A DNA stretch of 64,000 nucleotides from Cordilura impudica (lineage: Eukaryota; Arthropoda; Insecta; Diptera; Scathophagidae): NCBI GenBank assembly GCA_963682025.1, contig OY821519.1, positions 99,073,085-99,137,084 on the forward strand, in the 5' to 3' direction. Below are positions 54,359 through 64,000 of this stretch, one piece after another (the first letter of the stretch is position 1; each line of letters begins with the position of its first letter). Under the pieces are notes generated by a model. That model was not told the origin of the DNA, ran no database searches, and saw nothing but the letters and a program-made list of their open reading frames with translations. Position numbers and translations under genes: made by a program.

Positions 54359-57300
54359 GGCGGGTCGATTTATTTTTCGACAATTTCCATATGATTTCCG
54401 TATTCTATGGGTTATTCCATGAAAATTTGCCAAAGGAACCATACCTCTATCGTTAAAATCGAGTCCCCTACTTTTTGTTGGTAGATTTTTTCCCAAATTG
54501 ACGTTCGTATGAAATATTACCTACACGTTCACATCCATAACTCGTTGGAAAGGCGAGCTCATTTTGATTAATTTACAAAAAAAAATCTCCAACATTGGTC
54601 CAACGGTTCAAAAGTTACGGGCATTTTTGTCCAAATTTTGGAGCATTTTTCCATTTTTTTCATGATTTTGTCCAAGAATATTACTTTCATGGCCATTTTT
54701 TTGGCTCAATTTTTTGACTTACGAAGCTTACGAACCTTACGATAGACTTCTTTATTTTTGTTTGTTTATAATATTCCAGTGCAAGAAGGATAGAGATAAA
54801 GATGATGTCAGTCATTTACTGTTATATGCTCTCATTTGCTCTCTTTTTAGGGTTTTCATACGATTTATAAAGAATAATTCTTCGCTGACGTCATTTTGAC
54901 AACAACAAATACACAGCAATTTTAATTGGACGAAACAATCAGCTGTAGTTGGCGGGGTGGTGATTCCAGTGTATGCTAGTTTTGTTTGAGCGTCATTTCA
55001 GTGAAGTGTTACTTGAAATAACTAACAAATAATCAATCTATTTTGAAATTTAGAAAAGATTTAAAGGTAAGTGTAAAAACATTGCTAACTTTTATAGTTA
55101 ATAGTTATATTATTATTCTATGAAAAACTATGAAAAAAAATGGATTCAGAGCCTGGTTCATCGCAAAATCCAAGAGATACCCAACGCAGTAGTTTGCAAC
55201 ATTTGGTCTCTCATGATGTTTTTTCTTTTGGCGTGGCCTGTGAATTACCTGATATTAATCTGTCAACTAAACGAGATATATTGAAGTACTATATTTTCTT
55301 GGCCGAACGTTCAAAAGCCCAAAGCAAAATGTTTTCGTATAAAAGATTTACTCCCCAAGTAGCAGACAGATTGTTAGAAATTTGGAATCAACTTAATATT
55401 GAGCTTATACTCAAAGGTAGCATTATTAGAAAATTGAATAATTTGCTTGACGCATATAGTAATGCAGATAATCAACGAGTAAAACGCGCAACAGAATTCA
55501 AAAAATTCGTAGAATCAACAAACCAATTATTCAACATTGGAAAATGTAAATGCAACTTGAAAGAAAACGACTGCTCATGTGGATCTATCCCAGAAAACTT
55601 AAAAGATTTCATGCGCGATCAATATAATGACAGAATACAAACGATACCGGAACACGATAGTGGAAGTGAAGAGACGATACCAACGACTATTACAACAATC
55701 CCAGTGAGCAACGATCCTACATACGAACCACATTATGACGAAATGGAAGTTGATGTGAGAGGAGGTTCAGAATTAGTTCTACCACCACAAACATACACTC
55801 CCAGATACAGCATTGGCAACAGCTCAGATGGAAGACCTGGGCGTAAAAGATGCTCATGACAATCTTGTCATCATGGATAAAAGTAAACTTCGTAGAGAAA
55901 GAGAAAAATGGAGACAAGACGCACTTCGTAAGCGGTATGATGGCTCGAATTTGATATCATTTTCATTCGACGGCAGGAAAAATGATGCTCTAACTGTAGA
56001 AAAAATTGATGAGAAGTTGCATCCAAGGATGGTTAAAGAACCTCATCTAGTTGTTTTGAGGGAACCAAAATCTCAATTGATAGGCTACACAAAACTAGAA
56101 AGTGAAACTGCGGCAAGCAAAGTCAACAAATTCATCGAATTCTTCCAAGAAAAACAATTGTCTCTCGATTCATTAATTGCCATATGCACTGATGGTGAAC
56201 CAACAAATACTGGCGTACACGGTGGAATTTTGCGACTATTCGAAAAACAGTTAAAGAGACCACTGCACTGGTTTGTGTGTCTTCTGCACTTTAACGAGCT
56301 TCCGTTTAGACATTTGTTTGACACTTTAGACAAATCAACCACCACTGGACCAAGATGAACTACCGGAAAGTTGAGCTCAAAAATTGCTGATTGTGAAAAT
56401 CTTCCGGTATGTAATTTTTATAGCTGATTCTTTACCATTTTTTATTCTATTTTTTAGCTTTTATGTTTTCTTTTCAGGTGGTAACCGATTTTGAGGAAAT
56501 CGCTTTGGAAAATATGCCTCCTGGTGATTTAAATCCAGAAGAATTATCTACTGATTCGAGGTACTTGATGTTAATGGCCAATGCAATTTCTAATGGTGTG
56601 GTTCCTGCGGATTTGTCTCACATAAAACCAGGGCCAATTGCACATTCTCGTTGGCTGACCAAAGCCAATAGATTATTACGGTTGTATGTGACAACTAATA
56701 ATCCAACTGAAAATTTAAAAATTCTGGCTAACTATATAATAAAAGTATACACGCCAATGTATTTCAATGTTAAGTATTATAGCTCTGCCGCATACGGTAG
56801 TACATTACTTTTTAAATTTATTACTTGGACACGATTTTTACCACCGAATTTACTTGGAGTTGTAAATACAGTAATTCAAGATAATCCATATTTTGCACAC
56901 TCAGAAAATATCTTACTATCTATGTTGTTTGATGATAGAATGGAAAAACGAAACATTGCTATAAAGAAGATTTTACATTACCGAAGAGATATTGTCGACC
57001 CAACGGAACTTAGAGTTTATAAAAAATCTCTTATAAACTTTAATTGTACGGAATATACAAATATGATTGATTTAAATGACGATACCATTTTATTCGAAAA
57101 ACCGTTTACGCAAAGTTATTCGTATGAACATTTGGAGGGATATTTAAATTACGAAGTGCCACCGTTCGATGATCCACAAATTCCTTTACACATTCAAGGA
57201 ACGGAAAGACATGTCCAATTGCTGGCTGCCACTGCTAAACGAGTTGCAGGAAAGAATGTAGAAGGCGCTATGGCGACGACATTAGGGAGCCGTACGAAAA

Positions 57301-57840
57301 CACCCAGACTTGAAAGCAAACAAGACTTTCAGAAAAAATAATGTTTTTTTCACATTTTGTTTTTTACTACACTCAAATTGAATATTTTTTTTTGATAATA
57401 GGTTGATAGATACTTTATTATCTCTTAATTTGAATTTTTGTACAAAAAAAAATAAAAAGGGAAAAAAAATCAAAAATTTGGTTGTATGTGTTATTTTGTT
57501 TTAGCAATATCGCACGAATTAATCAACCGAATTCGATAAATTTGGGCTTAAACTCTTCGTTTTGAATTGTAAATTGAATTAAATAATGGATTGAGCCAAA
57601 AAAATGGCCATGAAAGTAATATTCTTGGACAAAATCATGAAAAAAATGGAAAAATGCTCCAAAATTTGGACAAAAATGCCCGTAACTTTTGAACCGTTGG
57701 ACCAATGTTGGAGATTTTTTTTTGTAAATTGATCAAAATGAGCTCACCTTTCCAACGGCGATTAAACCCGATCGATAGTTTTTGAGTTATGGATGTGAAC
57801 GTGTAGGTAATATTTCATACGAACGTCAATTTGGGAAAAA
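54356..57840 (+). mobile_element. A1: hAT-like element, probable source of the TAGGGCGGGTCGATT family
   Basis: Left end TAGGGCGGGTCGATTTATTT, immediately after a (TA)n tract. The inverted repeats are long: 54486-54722 on the left matches 57587-57840 on the right (CCCAAATTGACGTTCGTATG, GTTACGGGCATTTTTGTCC). The outer 130 bp of the right end are missing, so the copy has lost one tip and its target duplication. The end sequence and the GGAACCATACCTCTA word are those of T1 and T2. It carries the transposase gene at 55140-57341. Confidence 0.85.
55140..57341 (+). pseudogene. hAT-like transposase of A1 (one frameshift, one stop, one intron)
   Basis: ATG at 55140 begins a 239-residue frame (Cys-rich piece NIGKCKCNLKENDCSCGSIP, perhaps metal-binding). 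A one-base shift near 55800 leads into LATAQMEDLGVKDAHDNLVI, then KSKLRREREKWRQ. The core reads SFSFDGRK (Asp codon 55969), AICTDGEPTNTGVHGG (Asp codon 56191), FVCLLHFNELPFRHLF (a CxxH motif) and, after a TGA at 56356, LSSKIADCENLP. An intron at 56407-56477 (GTATGT...TTTCAG) joins in frame to VVTDFEEIALE. Then LSTDSRYLMLMANAISNG, HSRWLTKANRLLRLYV and IQGTERHVQLLAATAKRV (Glu codon 57204), ending at 57341. D, D, CxxH, E in this order is the hAT pattern and fits the 8-bp duplications of the short relatives. Similar proteins are common but anonymous in arthropods, from memory. Only two lesions: recently lost. Confidence 0.82.
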
Positions 57841-58274
57841 TGATTAAACTAAATTTTATCATTATCGGCTTCTCCTCCATATGGACTACAACTATGCCAA
57901 TTTTCACACTTCTCCGTGCCCGCATATTGCTTAAAAAGGGAACTAAATATTTACCTTCACGTATTAATTTATAAATTCTCAATATAAAGAAAAAAAATGT
58001 ATTAAAACATTACAATTTTACTCTAAAGTACTTAGAGTCTCAGACTTTTTATAAGGAGTTTTCTATAAATAAAAACGTCAGTATCTTGAGTTATTTTTTA
58101 TTGAAAACCCTTAAAATCTAAAAAAAAAATATCTGTTGACTGTAGGAAAAATAACTGTTATTGCTGTCAATAATGCATGTCAAAGGTTAATGGATTAAAA
58201 TCTATAAATATCAATAGCCGAAAGATTTTCTATTGGAATCTGTAATATATTCGATAGGAGAAATTATTTATATG
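57841..58274. other. mini-me-like scrap and AT-rich DNA
   Basis: 57841-57960 has words of the mini-me-like family (TTATCATTATCGGCTTCTCC, CATATGGACTACAACTATGC). The rest is AT-rich and unassigned. Confidence 0.4.
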
Positions 58275-58761
58275 CAGGGTGTTCGAAAAACTTTCCGAAA
58301 AAATTGAATGCGCGATAGCTTGGATCAATATGAATATTTTTTGTTCTAGCACCACTTTTCTAACGGCTATCGTTTTCGAGCTATAGCGTCTCAAAAAATA
58401 ATGCATTTCTAAATACATGTAATTCATTTTAAAACAACTTACTTTTTTTTAAACATTTTTATCTAAGTTATGTGTCAAAAAAAAAAAAAAATTGTGAAAT
58501 TTTTTTTCCATTTTTCTTTGAGCATTTGTAAAAAAAAATAAAGAAAAATTTTTTTTTGAACAATTAATTCAAAGAAAATTTATTTAAAAATTGAAAGTTG
58601 TTTTTGAAATTTAAGAAATGCATTCACAAATGCATTTATCTTTGAGATTCAATAACTCGAAGACGGTAGGGGTTAGAACAGTGGTGCTAGAACGAAAAAT
58701 ATTCATATTGATCCAAGCTATCGCGCATTTAATTTTTTCGGAAAGTTTTTGGAACACCCTG
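58275..58761. repeat. MITE-D: 487-bp foldback-type element
   Basis: Begins CAGGGTGTTCGAAAAACTTT and ends with the inverted CAGGGTGTTCCAAAAACTTT. The two arms of about 200 bp each are inverted copies (GCGCGATAGCTTGGATCAAT, AATATTTTTYGTTCTAGCAC) around an A/T-rich centre. Flanked by TATG and TATA; the duplication is unclear. Short frames on both strands mirror each other and are not genes. Confidence 0.8.
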
Positions 58762-58893
58762 TATATATTTTTTTTTATAATTTCTAAAATGAATGAATGT
58801 TAAGCAAAAAAACTTTAGATGTGTTGGTTTTTCTGTAGGAAAAAATCCTCCGAATTTGAATGTTAGTTATCACATGCAAAAATGTATAAAATA

Positions 58894-59705
58894 CGAGGGT
58901 GGTTTGATAACTCAGTGTCATTTTTTCGGCAAAAAGGCATTCTAGTTCTCAAGAGTCTCCATTTAGCATCATGCATTTAGTCCAGCGTTTTTTAAATTTT
59001 TTTATTTCTTATTTAAAATAAGTTTTCACAAAGAGCTCAAAATAGGAGTCTGTTTCATTTTATCCAAATTTCTTACCGGCGAGGCATTTTTAAGGTTTGG
59101 AAACAGTAAATATCAGTAGGTGGAAAATCTGGAGAATATGCTGGATTATGTAGCAGCTTGTAGCACATTTTATGGATTTTTGCCATGGCGATGACTACAC
59201 ACGTGTGGACCGGTGCGTTATCATGGTGGAAGAGTCTTTTTCTTTGCCAAATGCAGTCGTATTTGATTCAAATCAATGTCGAATCTACTCAACAACTGTG
59301 AATAAGATTCGCCGGTGATCGTTATTTCTGGCCTTTTTCGGGCGGCCTTTTTTCGGCATCACTTGTGCTACAAAACGACCGTAACAGAATTCAGTAAACC
59401 ACTTTTAAACCATTGAAGGATAACGGTGCAGAGTCACCAAAGTATTTATCAAGCCTTTCCTTGGCTTCGGTGCTGGTATTTTCCCGCAAAAATAATGATT
59501 TATGAGTACACGTAATTAACTTTTTTTTTCATTAAAATTCACGAGTTTTCAGCTTTCCGTGGCTGTCAAAAACGCTATGACTAAATGACGCAACTTTTTC
59601 AAAGTCCTACGGTAGTGTATTAACAGATGGTAGTTGACAGGATCAGTTTTTTTAATTAACTACCAGGGAAGTTAAAAAAGTCACAGAGTTGTAAAACTGC
59701 CCTAG
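58894..59705 (-). mobile_element. mariner element with internal deletion (812 bp)
   Basis: Ends CGAGGGTGGTTTGATAACTC and, inverted, CTAGGGCAGTTTTACAACTC, with TA on each side (58892-58893 and 59706-59707). The minus strand carries HHDNAPVHTCVVIAMAKIHK (second Asp) and HNPAYSPDFPPTD (third), with a shortened front part. Its 5' leader (GTGACTTTTTTAACTTCCC) resembles that of the mariner at 30007. Confidence 0.85.
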
Positions 59706-60965
59706 TATGTATGTATATTCCGTATGAAAAAAATTTAATGAACTGATACTTTTGTTATGTGTAACTAGTCCACATAATCTGAGGGTTTTTGATGGAAATA
59801 AGTTCTTAGAATTTTTTATTAAAAACGCGTATATGAAAAGGTGATCAGCAACCACCTGATAATTCTTAGAAAGACATCGCTATTTTAAGTGTTTTTATTT
59901 AAACTTGGCATCACTGATTATATTGAGCTGCTAGTAACAGTTGGTGGTTGGTAATGGTGTGTTTGTAAAAATAGATTTAAGAAAAACCATTTATTTGTAT
60001 TCCTTCTTTAGTTTGCAGTTAGTACTAATAGTTAAATTGCATACTAAACATGAAAATATAAATTGCCATAATAAATTTATTGTACATTGATTTTTGATTT
60101 ATAGTTTCTTAAACAAAAAAAAAAAAAACTAAGGAAATCTAGATATTGAGTAAGAATATAACAAGGTTTGAACAATGTTTAAATTGACCTTATCGTAAAA
60201 AACATTTAAATGAAGTTTCTCTAAAATGTATAATATATTTAATTATTTTTCCTTTTTCCTTTGGCGATTTGGAAATCATAAACTTTTGCAGGTTTTTCTC
60301 TACTAAAAAGTTCTTTTATAATTTGGAGGGAAACGATTAAGGCAGTTTTGAAATTGTTTTTTATTTCGATTTTAGTTGAGAATTTTTAATTAAAAGTTTT
60401 ACGTTTCTTTCTAAATTATCTTTTAAAGAAATTTAACAAGTTCGACAACCTTGAGTGAAAAAACTTAAAACTCCTCCAGGAGTTGCTTTCTATTCCCAAA
60501 GAAAACTCAAATAATTAACACCTTAATAAAACCACAACACAAAGAAGAAAAACATCTTAAAAAGGTACATTTAAACAATCTTTAGTGTTGTTTGTGTATC
60601 CTCCCCCAACACAGTACATTAGGAAACTAATAAGCACACATTGTAAAATAACAACTCACACTGTCACATCCTGAATAACAGAAATGAACCATTTATGGCC
60701 CTTGGTATTTATACCAGTTCTATTTCTGCTTTTACATCCGAATTTATGTTCTTCGGCCAAAAATTCACGATACAAGAGCTTAATTTTAAACGGTGTTAAT
60801 TTTTTTTAATCAAAAATTGTCAAATCGCTTATTGCAAACACTGGAAAAGCATTTTAAACAAGTGCTTTATCAGTGCTGTATGTAAATTTTATTAAAAAAA
60901 CAATTATTAAATGTTGAAAATAAAAAATTGTTTTATGATTTTCAGAGCTTTTTACTCTAGATTTT
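59706..60965. other. AT-rich intron DNA
   Basis: About 1.25 kb without a recognisable gene or element. A-run at 60116-60128. Confidence 0.4.
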
Positions 60966-61144
60966 TTACACTCCATTCACTTCTATAAATGGAACGAAAA
61001 CGAAAAATCTATAACACACTTGTAAAATTATTATTTTTTTTTTAATGATGAGAACCTTGTAAAATATGATGAAATATGTGTTCCATATATTAATAATATT
61101 TAATGGATTATACGTGAAAAAGTACGTGAAAAAATTAATAGGAT
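60966..61144 (-). repeat. mini-me-like family 2 scrap
   Basis: TTGTAAAATATGATGAAATA and following words match 15905-15950 next to F1. The core is missing. Confidence 0.4.
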
Positions 61145-61745
61145 TTTTAATAAACAACAGAGGCAGGTTCTTTGAAAGAATCGCTTATGAGACAAAAGCT
61201 GCTTAGCAGACGGTTTCTCGGATTATTGGAACTTATAACGAACGTCCTACTATTAAGAGAAGAAAGGGGGCTATACTGACTCCAAGTTTAAAAAACTTTG
61301 ACACTTGTCATAGTAAGTCCGAACATTTCGGGGAGAAAAGCTGATTAAACAATCACACAAGGACTCTTTCATAACGAAAAGCCGGACTCAAATTGTATAA
61401 AGTGCAGAAGGGCCGCATCGAAACTGCAAAAAGAATATCGGAGCAAAGAACTTGATAAAAAAAGTAAGTCCCACAAATTCTCTATAGAATTAAGATCGGG
61501 TGATTGGGGGTAATTTAAACTGATTTTAAGTATTGTAGAGCAACAACCATGGATTGATATTGTGGCTGTATGTTTTGGATCATTATCCTGCTGGCACCAA
61601 TAAGCTTCTCCAATGGCCCGGATTTTGTGCGCTTGTTTTGAATTTTGTTTTTAAAATGTTTATGTATCCACTTTGATTCTAAGCTCAATAAATAGAAATT
61701 AGCCAGCCCCGTTGCACTATGGGACAAATAGCAACTGTTATGTTC
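61145..61745. pseudogene. Tc1-like transposase, two pieces in opposite orientation
   Basis: 61145-61455 on the plus strand reads QTVSRIIGTYNERPTIKRRK and RKAGLKLYKVQKG (helix-turn-helix end and linker). 61460-61745 on the minus strand reads WCQQDNDPKHTATISIHG and NYPQSPDLNSIENLWDL, the block with the second Asp and the final Glu (DD34E type). The head-to-head layout shows an inversion after decay. Confidence 0.75.
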
Positions 61746-62357
61746 AAATTACTCTACACCTCACATGTTGAACTGTTTGAGCTGGAGTAGTTTTTTAAAA
61801 TTTCCTCTTGAATTTGCCCATCGATCCCTCTTTTGAGATTTTTGATTTCTGTTCACATTTTTCTGGAATTTGTCTCCAAAAATTGATTTCTACGAAAAAA
61901 AAAAAGATTTTTGGCGCAAATGTGAAGAATGATTTTTTTCAAAAATTTTCAGCTGAGAATCTTCGTTACGGTAAATACTAAAAAACTGTCTGCGTGAAAC
62001 TGCGGGGAACATTTTTTAATTTTTCATGTTTTTCAGAATTTTTACATACATTTAAAAATTCATTTTTCTGAAATGTCAAAAAAAAGTTCAAAAAATTCTG
62101 AAAAATTATTCCATGAATGATTCTGAACACTTTTTATTCCATAAATTTTCTTCCAAAAGAGCATAATTTTCCACTAAAAACATCGCTTCTCCACGAAAAG
62201 TTTTGGAACATTATGGCCGTTTTTGGGAAAAATTCGAAATGTTAAAATTTTCCACGCAGTTTCAAAAATATTTTACCTAGACAAACCTTTTTTCATACCA
62301 ATCGACTCTGAATCATTTTCGATAATAACGACGCCCTTCCGACCGTCCGTCCTTCCG
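61746..62357. other. AT-rich DNA with a mini-me-like scrap
   Basis: Low-complexity AAAATTTTTC words, then at 62290-62356 a minus-orientation scrap (CCAATCGACTCTGAATCATT and GACCGTCCGTCCTTCCGTC) of the mini-me-like family. Confidence 0.45.
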
Positions 62358-62662
62358 TCATATTTAATAACACTCTTACCTGGTCAGATCACGTAATAGC
62401 TGCCTGTGGCAAAACATACGGGATGCTCAGAACACTTTGGCCTACACAATATTACACACCAATAAAAATAAGGTTATTGCTTGCTAAAACGTATCTGATT
62501 CCTACTCTTACCTACGGATGTGAGATTTTTGCAAGTTGTGATGCCGCTAGCAAATCAAAATTAAACGTTACTTAAAACAACATTGCACGATACGTTTATG
62601 GTCTCAGTAATTATAGAACTTCCCTTCCTCACCTTCACCTTCTATCCGTTTTTAGTTTTCAC
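62358..62662 (+). pseudogene. non-LTR retrotransposon, post-RT (C-terminal) fragment
   Basis: Plus strand: NNTLTWSDHVIAACGKTYGM, LRTLWPTQYY, IRLLLAKTYLIPTLTYGCEI, a stop, NNIARYVYGLSNYRTSLPHL. This is the region after the reverse transcriptase palm of a Jockey/CR1-type ORF2. In an intact element it would lie about 2 kb downstream of the endonuclease segment that follows it here, so the order is scrambled. Confidence 0.7.
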
Positions 62663-64000
62663 AGGGGCCTTGCAATGCACATTCGCGACAATGTTGTGTA
62701 CCAGTTCCAGCAACATCTGAACAATAATGATGCAGAATTTAACTCACTTTGGGCTAAGTTCAAAATCAAGTCAAACATTTTGCATTTCGGGTTTCTATAC
62801 AGAAGCCCAAACATAGAAAGGGAGCTTACCTATAATGTCTTCGATGCCCTTTCTGAATCTATAACTAAAATATTAGAAAGTTGACCGAATAGCGAAATCG
62901 TAGTTGCCGGCGATTTCAATATTCACAACTCTTCTTGGCTTCACCATTCGAGTCAAAAAACTCCCGAAGGCCGTTACGTTGAGCTTTTCGCCGCGCATAA
63001 CCACTTAGCGCAACTAGTGAATGAACCAACGCACATTCCATGCATTGAAGGGCAAAGCCAAAATATTCTCTAACTTTTTCTAGCTTTACACCCTGACAAG
63101 TATGAAGTGAAAATTCTTGCACCTCTCGGTAATTCGGATCACTGCACCATTTCCGCATCTTTTTCGTACTCTGTACTTCATAGTGTTTTAACACCAGCTA
63201 TGAAACGCTCAGTTTTTATTTACGAAAAGGCTCGTTGGGCCGAGCTCAACGATTTCTTCAAGCATTTGCACTGGAAAATTTGTTTCCTGGACAATAATAT
63301 TGACGCTGCAGCGATAATGGTGGAAAAAATAATTGTGCTTGGTATGAAATTATTCATTCCATCAAAGTACATTTCGGCTAAACCTAATCAAAAACCTTGG
63401 CTTACCCAGACTTGCAGAGATGCAGTCAGATCCAGAGAGGAAGCATTCAGACTTTGGCGTGAAAATAAAAATTCCGTCACTCAACTGCTACGCAAACAGG
63501 CGAGAAACGAATGTGCTAAAGTACTAAGGCGTGAAAAGTTTCTTCACGATCAGCGTCTTCGTGCTAAAGTTCTTTCTGCTCCTCGAGGCAGCAAGATCTT
63601 TTGGTCATTTGTTAAAAGAGTAAAGAATAATGCTAGTTCTGCAATCCCAACTCTTATAATGAATGACCAAATATTCACTGACCCGGTTGATAAGGCAAAC
63701 CTTTTAGCTGAACTTTTTGCAAAAAATTCATTTTTGCCGGATACCGATCAACCACTGCCCGAACTCGAAAGAGTATCTTGTACTATGCCTAAAATATTCT
63801 TCCGAGCACGTGCAGTTAAAAGGGTTCTTTCGGATCTCAACATTAACAAGTCTCCGGGACCGGATGGTATACCAGCACTGGTGCTGAAACAGTGCTCTTC
63901 GACGCTAGCCAGTCCATTGGCCAACCTTTTCAGCCTTTCGTACCGTGCGGGAGTCTTTCCCTCTTGCTGGAAAGTTGCTAATATCCAACCAATCCCTAAA
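62663..64000 (+). pseudogene. non-LTR retrotransposon ORF2: endonuclease end and RT start (cut by window)
   Basis: One frame carries the C-terminal half of an APE-type endonuclease: HRGLAMHIRDNVVYQF, FGFLYRSPNIERELTYNVFD, a stop (62882), VVAGDFNIHNSSWLHHSSQK with the catalytic D/N, a stop (63071), then PLGNSDHCTIS with the SDH catalytic motif. It stays open from 63074 to the edge (927 bases): a linker rich in Arg and Lys, then the start of the reverse transcriptase, RARAVKRVLSDLNINKSPGP, DGIPALVLKQCSS, NLFSLSYRAGVFPSCWKVAN and IQPIPK. The element is 5' truncated. Jockey/CR1-like by its motifs; the clade is not certain. Two stops only, so it may be a young copy; the rest is outside the window. 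Confidence 0.85.

Noticed and set aside
58230..58803. Pair of similar 61-65-residue frames on opposite strands
   Set aside because: They are the two inverted arms of MITE-D read in mirror image.
49382..64000. Search for the N-terminal CYRI exon (FLDFENAQP-like block) on the minus strand
   Set aside because: No candidate with this block and a phase-0 donor was seen, so the first exon is probably outside the window.

Overview
The window looks like a stretch of a fly (Diptera) chromosome, most likely a higher fly with a large genome; the exact group is inference. It is AT-rich, short introns have GTAAGT...AG borders, and copies of elements with a (GTCY)n core like the dipteran 'mini-me' repeats are everywhere. 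No search was run: names of families come from recognising protein motifs, terminal repeats and target-site duplications (TSDs) by eye.

Two host genes can be supported. The first is a CYRI/FAM49 (Rac1-interactor) gene on the minus strand. Its last three coding exons lie at 49124-49381, 11564-11826 and 2946-3210, with matching phases and splice sites, separated by introns of about 37.3 kb and 8.4 kb; the first exon(s) are beyond the right edge. The second is a small plus-strand gene nested in the large intron (12512-13451): a 9-bp first coding exon, a 70-bp intron and one long exon, encoding a 289-residue secreted Asn/Gln/Tyr-rich protein with a TATA box and poly(A) signal.

Almost everything else is mobile DNA, much of it nested. 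1-11.5 kb: mariner, non-LTR, Tc1/IS630-like and Harbinger remnants, MITEs, and a four-layer nest at 7648-10345 that contains an intact DD41D (rosa-like) element with a 362-residue transposase. 14-19.5 kb: a foldback element and a 3-kb near-perfect palindrome with an 8-bp TSD. 20-31 kb: mini-me-like copies carrying several insertions, including a 3.6-kb element (23556-27121) with long inverted repeats and a transposase-like gene of a class I cannot name, and a 1.8-kb Helitron. 34-48 kb: more mini-me-like copies, Helitron-N copies, a 1.07-kb CATTTT-type array, and a 2.9-kb element (42853-45773) with another unnamed transposase. 50.9-52.8 kb: a pogo/Tigger element. 54.4-57.8 kb: a hAT-like element whose ends match the short 8-bp-TSD elements at 20.1 and 27.2 kb and resemble the palindrome. 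62.4-64 kb: a non-LTR retrotransposon that runs off the edge.

The most promising material is the group of elements beginning TAGGGYGG with 8-bp TSDs: one carries a nearly complete transposase (one frameshift, one stop, one intron) and would be the source of the short copies and perhaps of the palindrome. The two other unnamed transposase families, the rosa-like element and the nested secreted gene come next. There is no sign of operons, CRISPR or bacterial genes.
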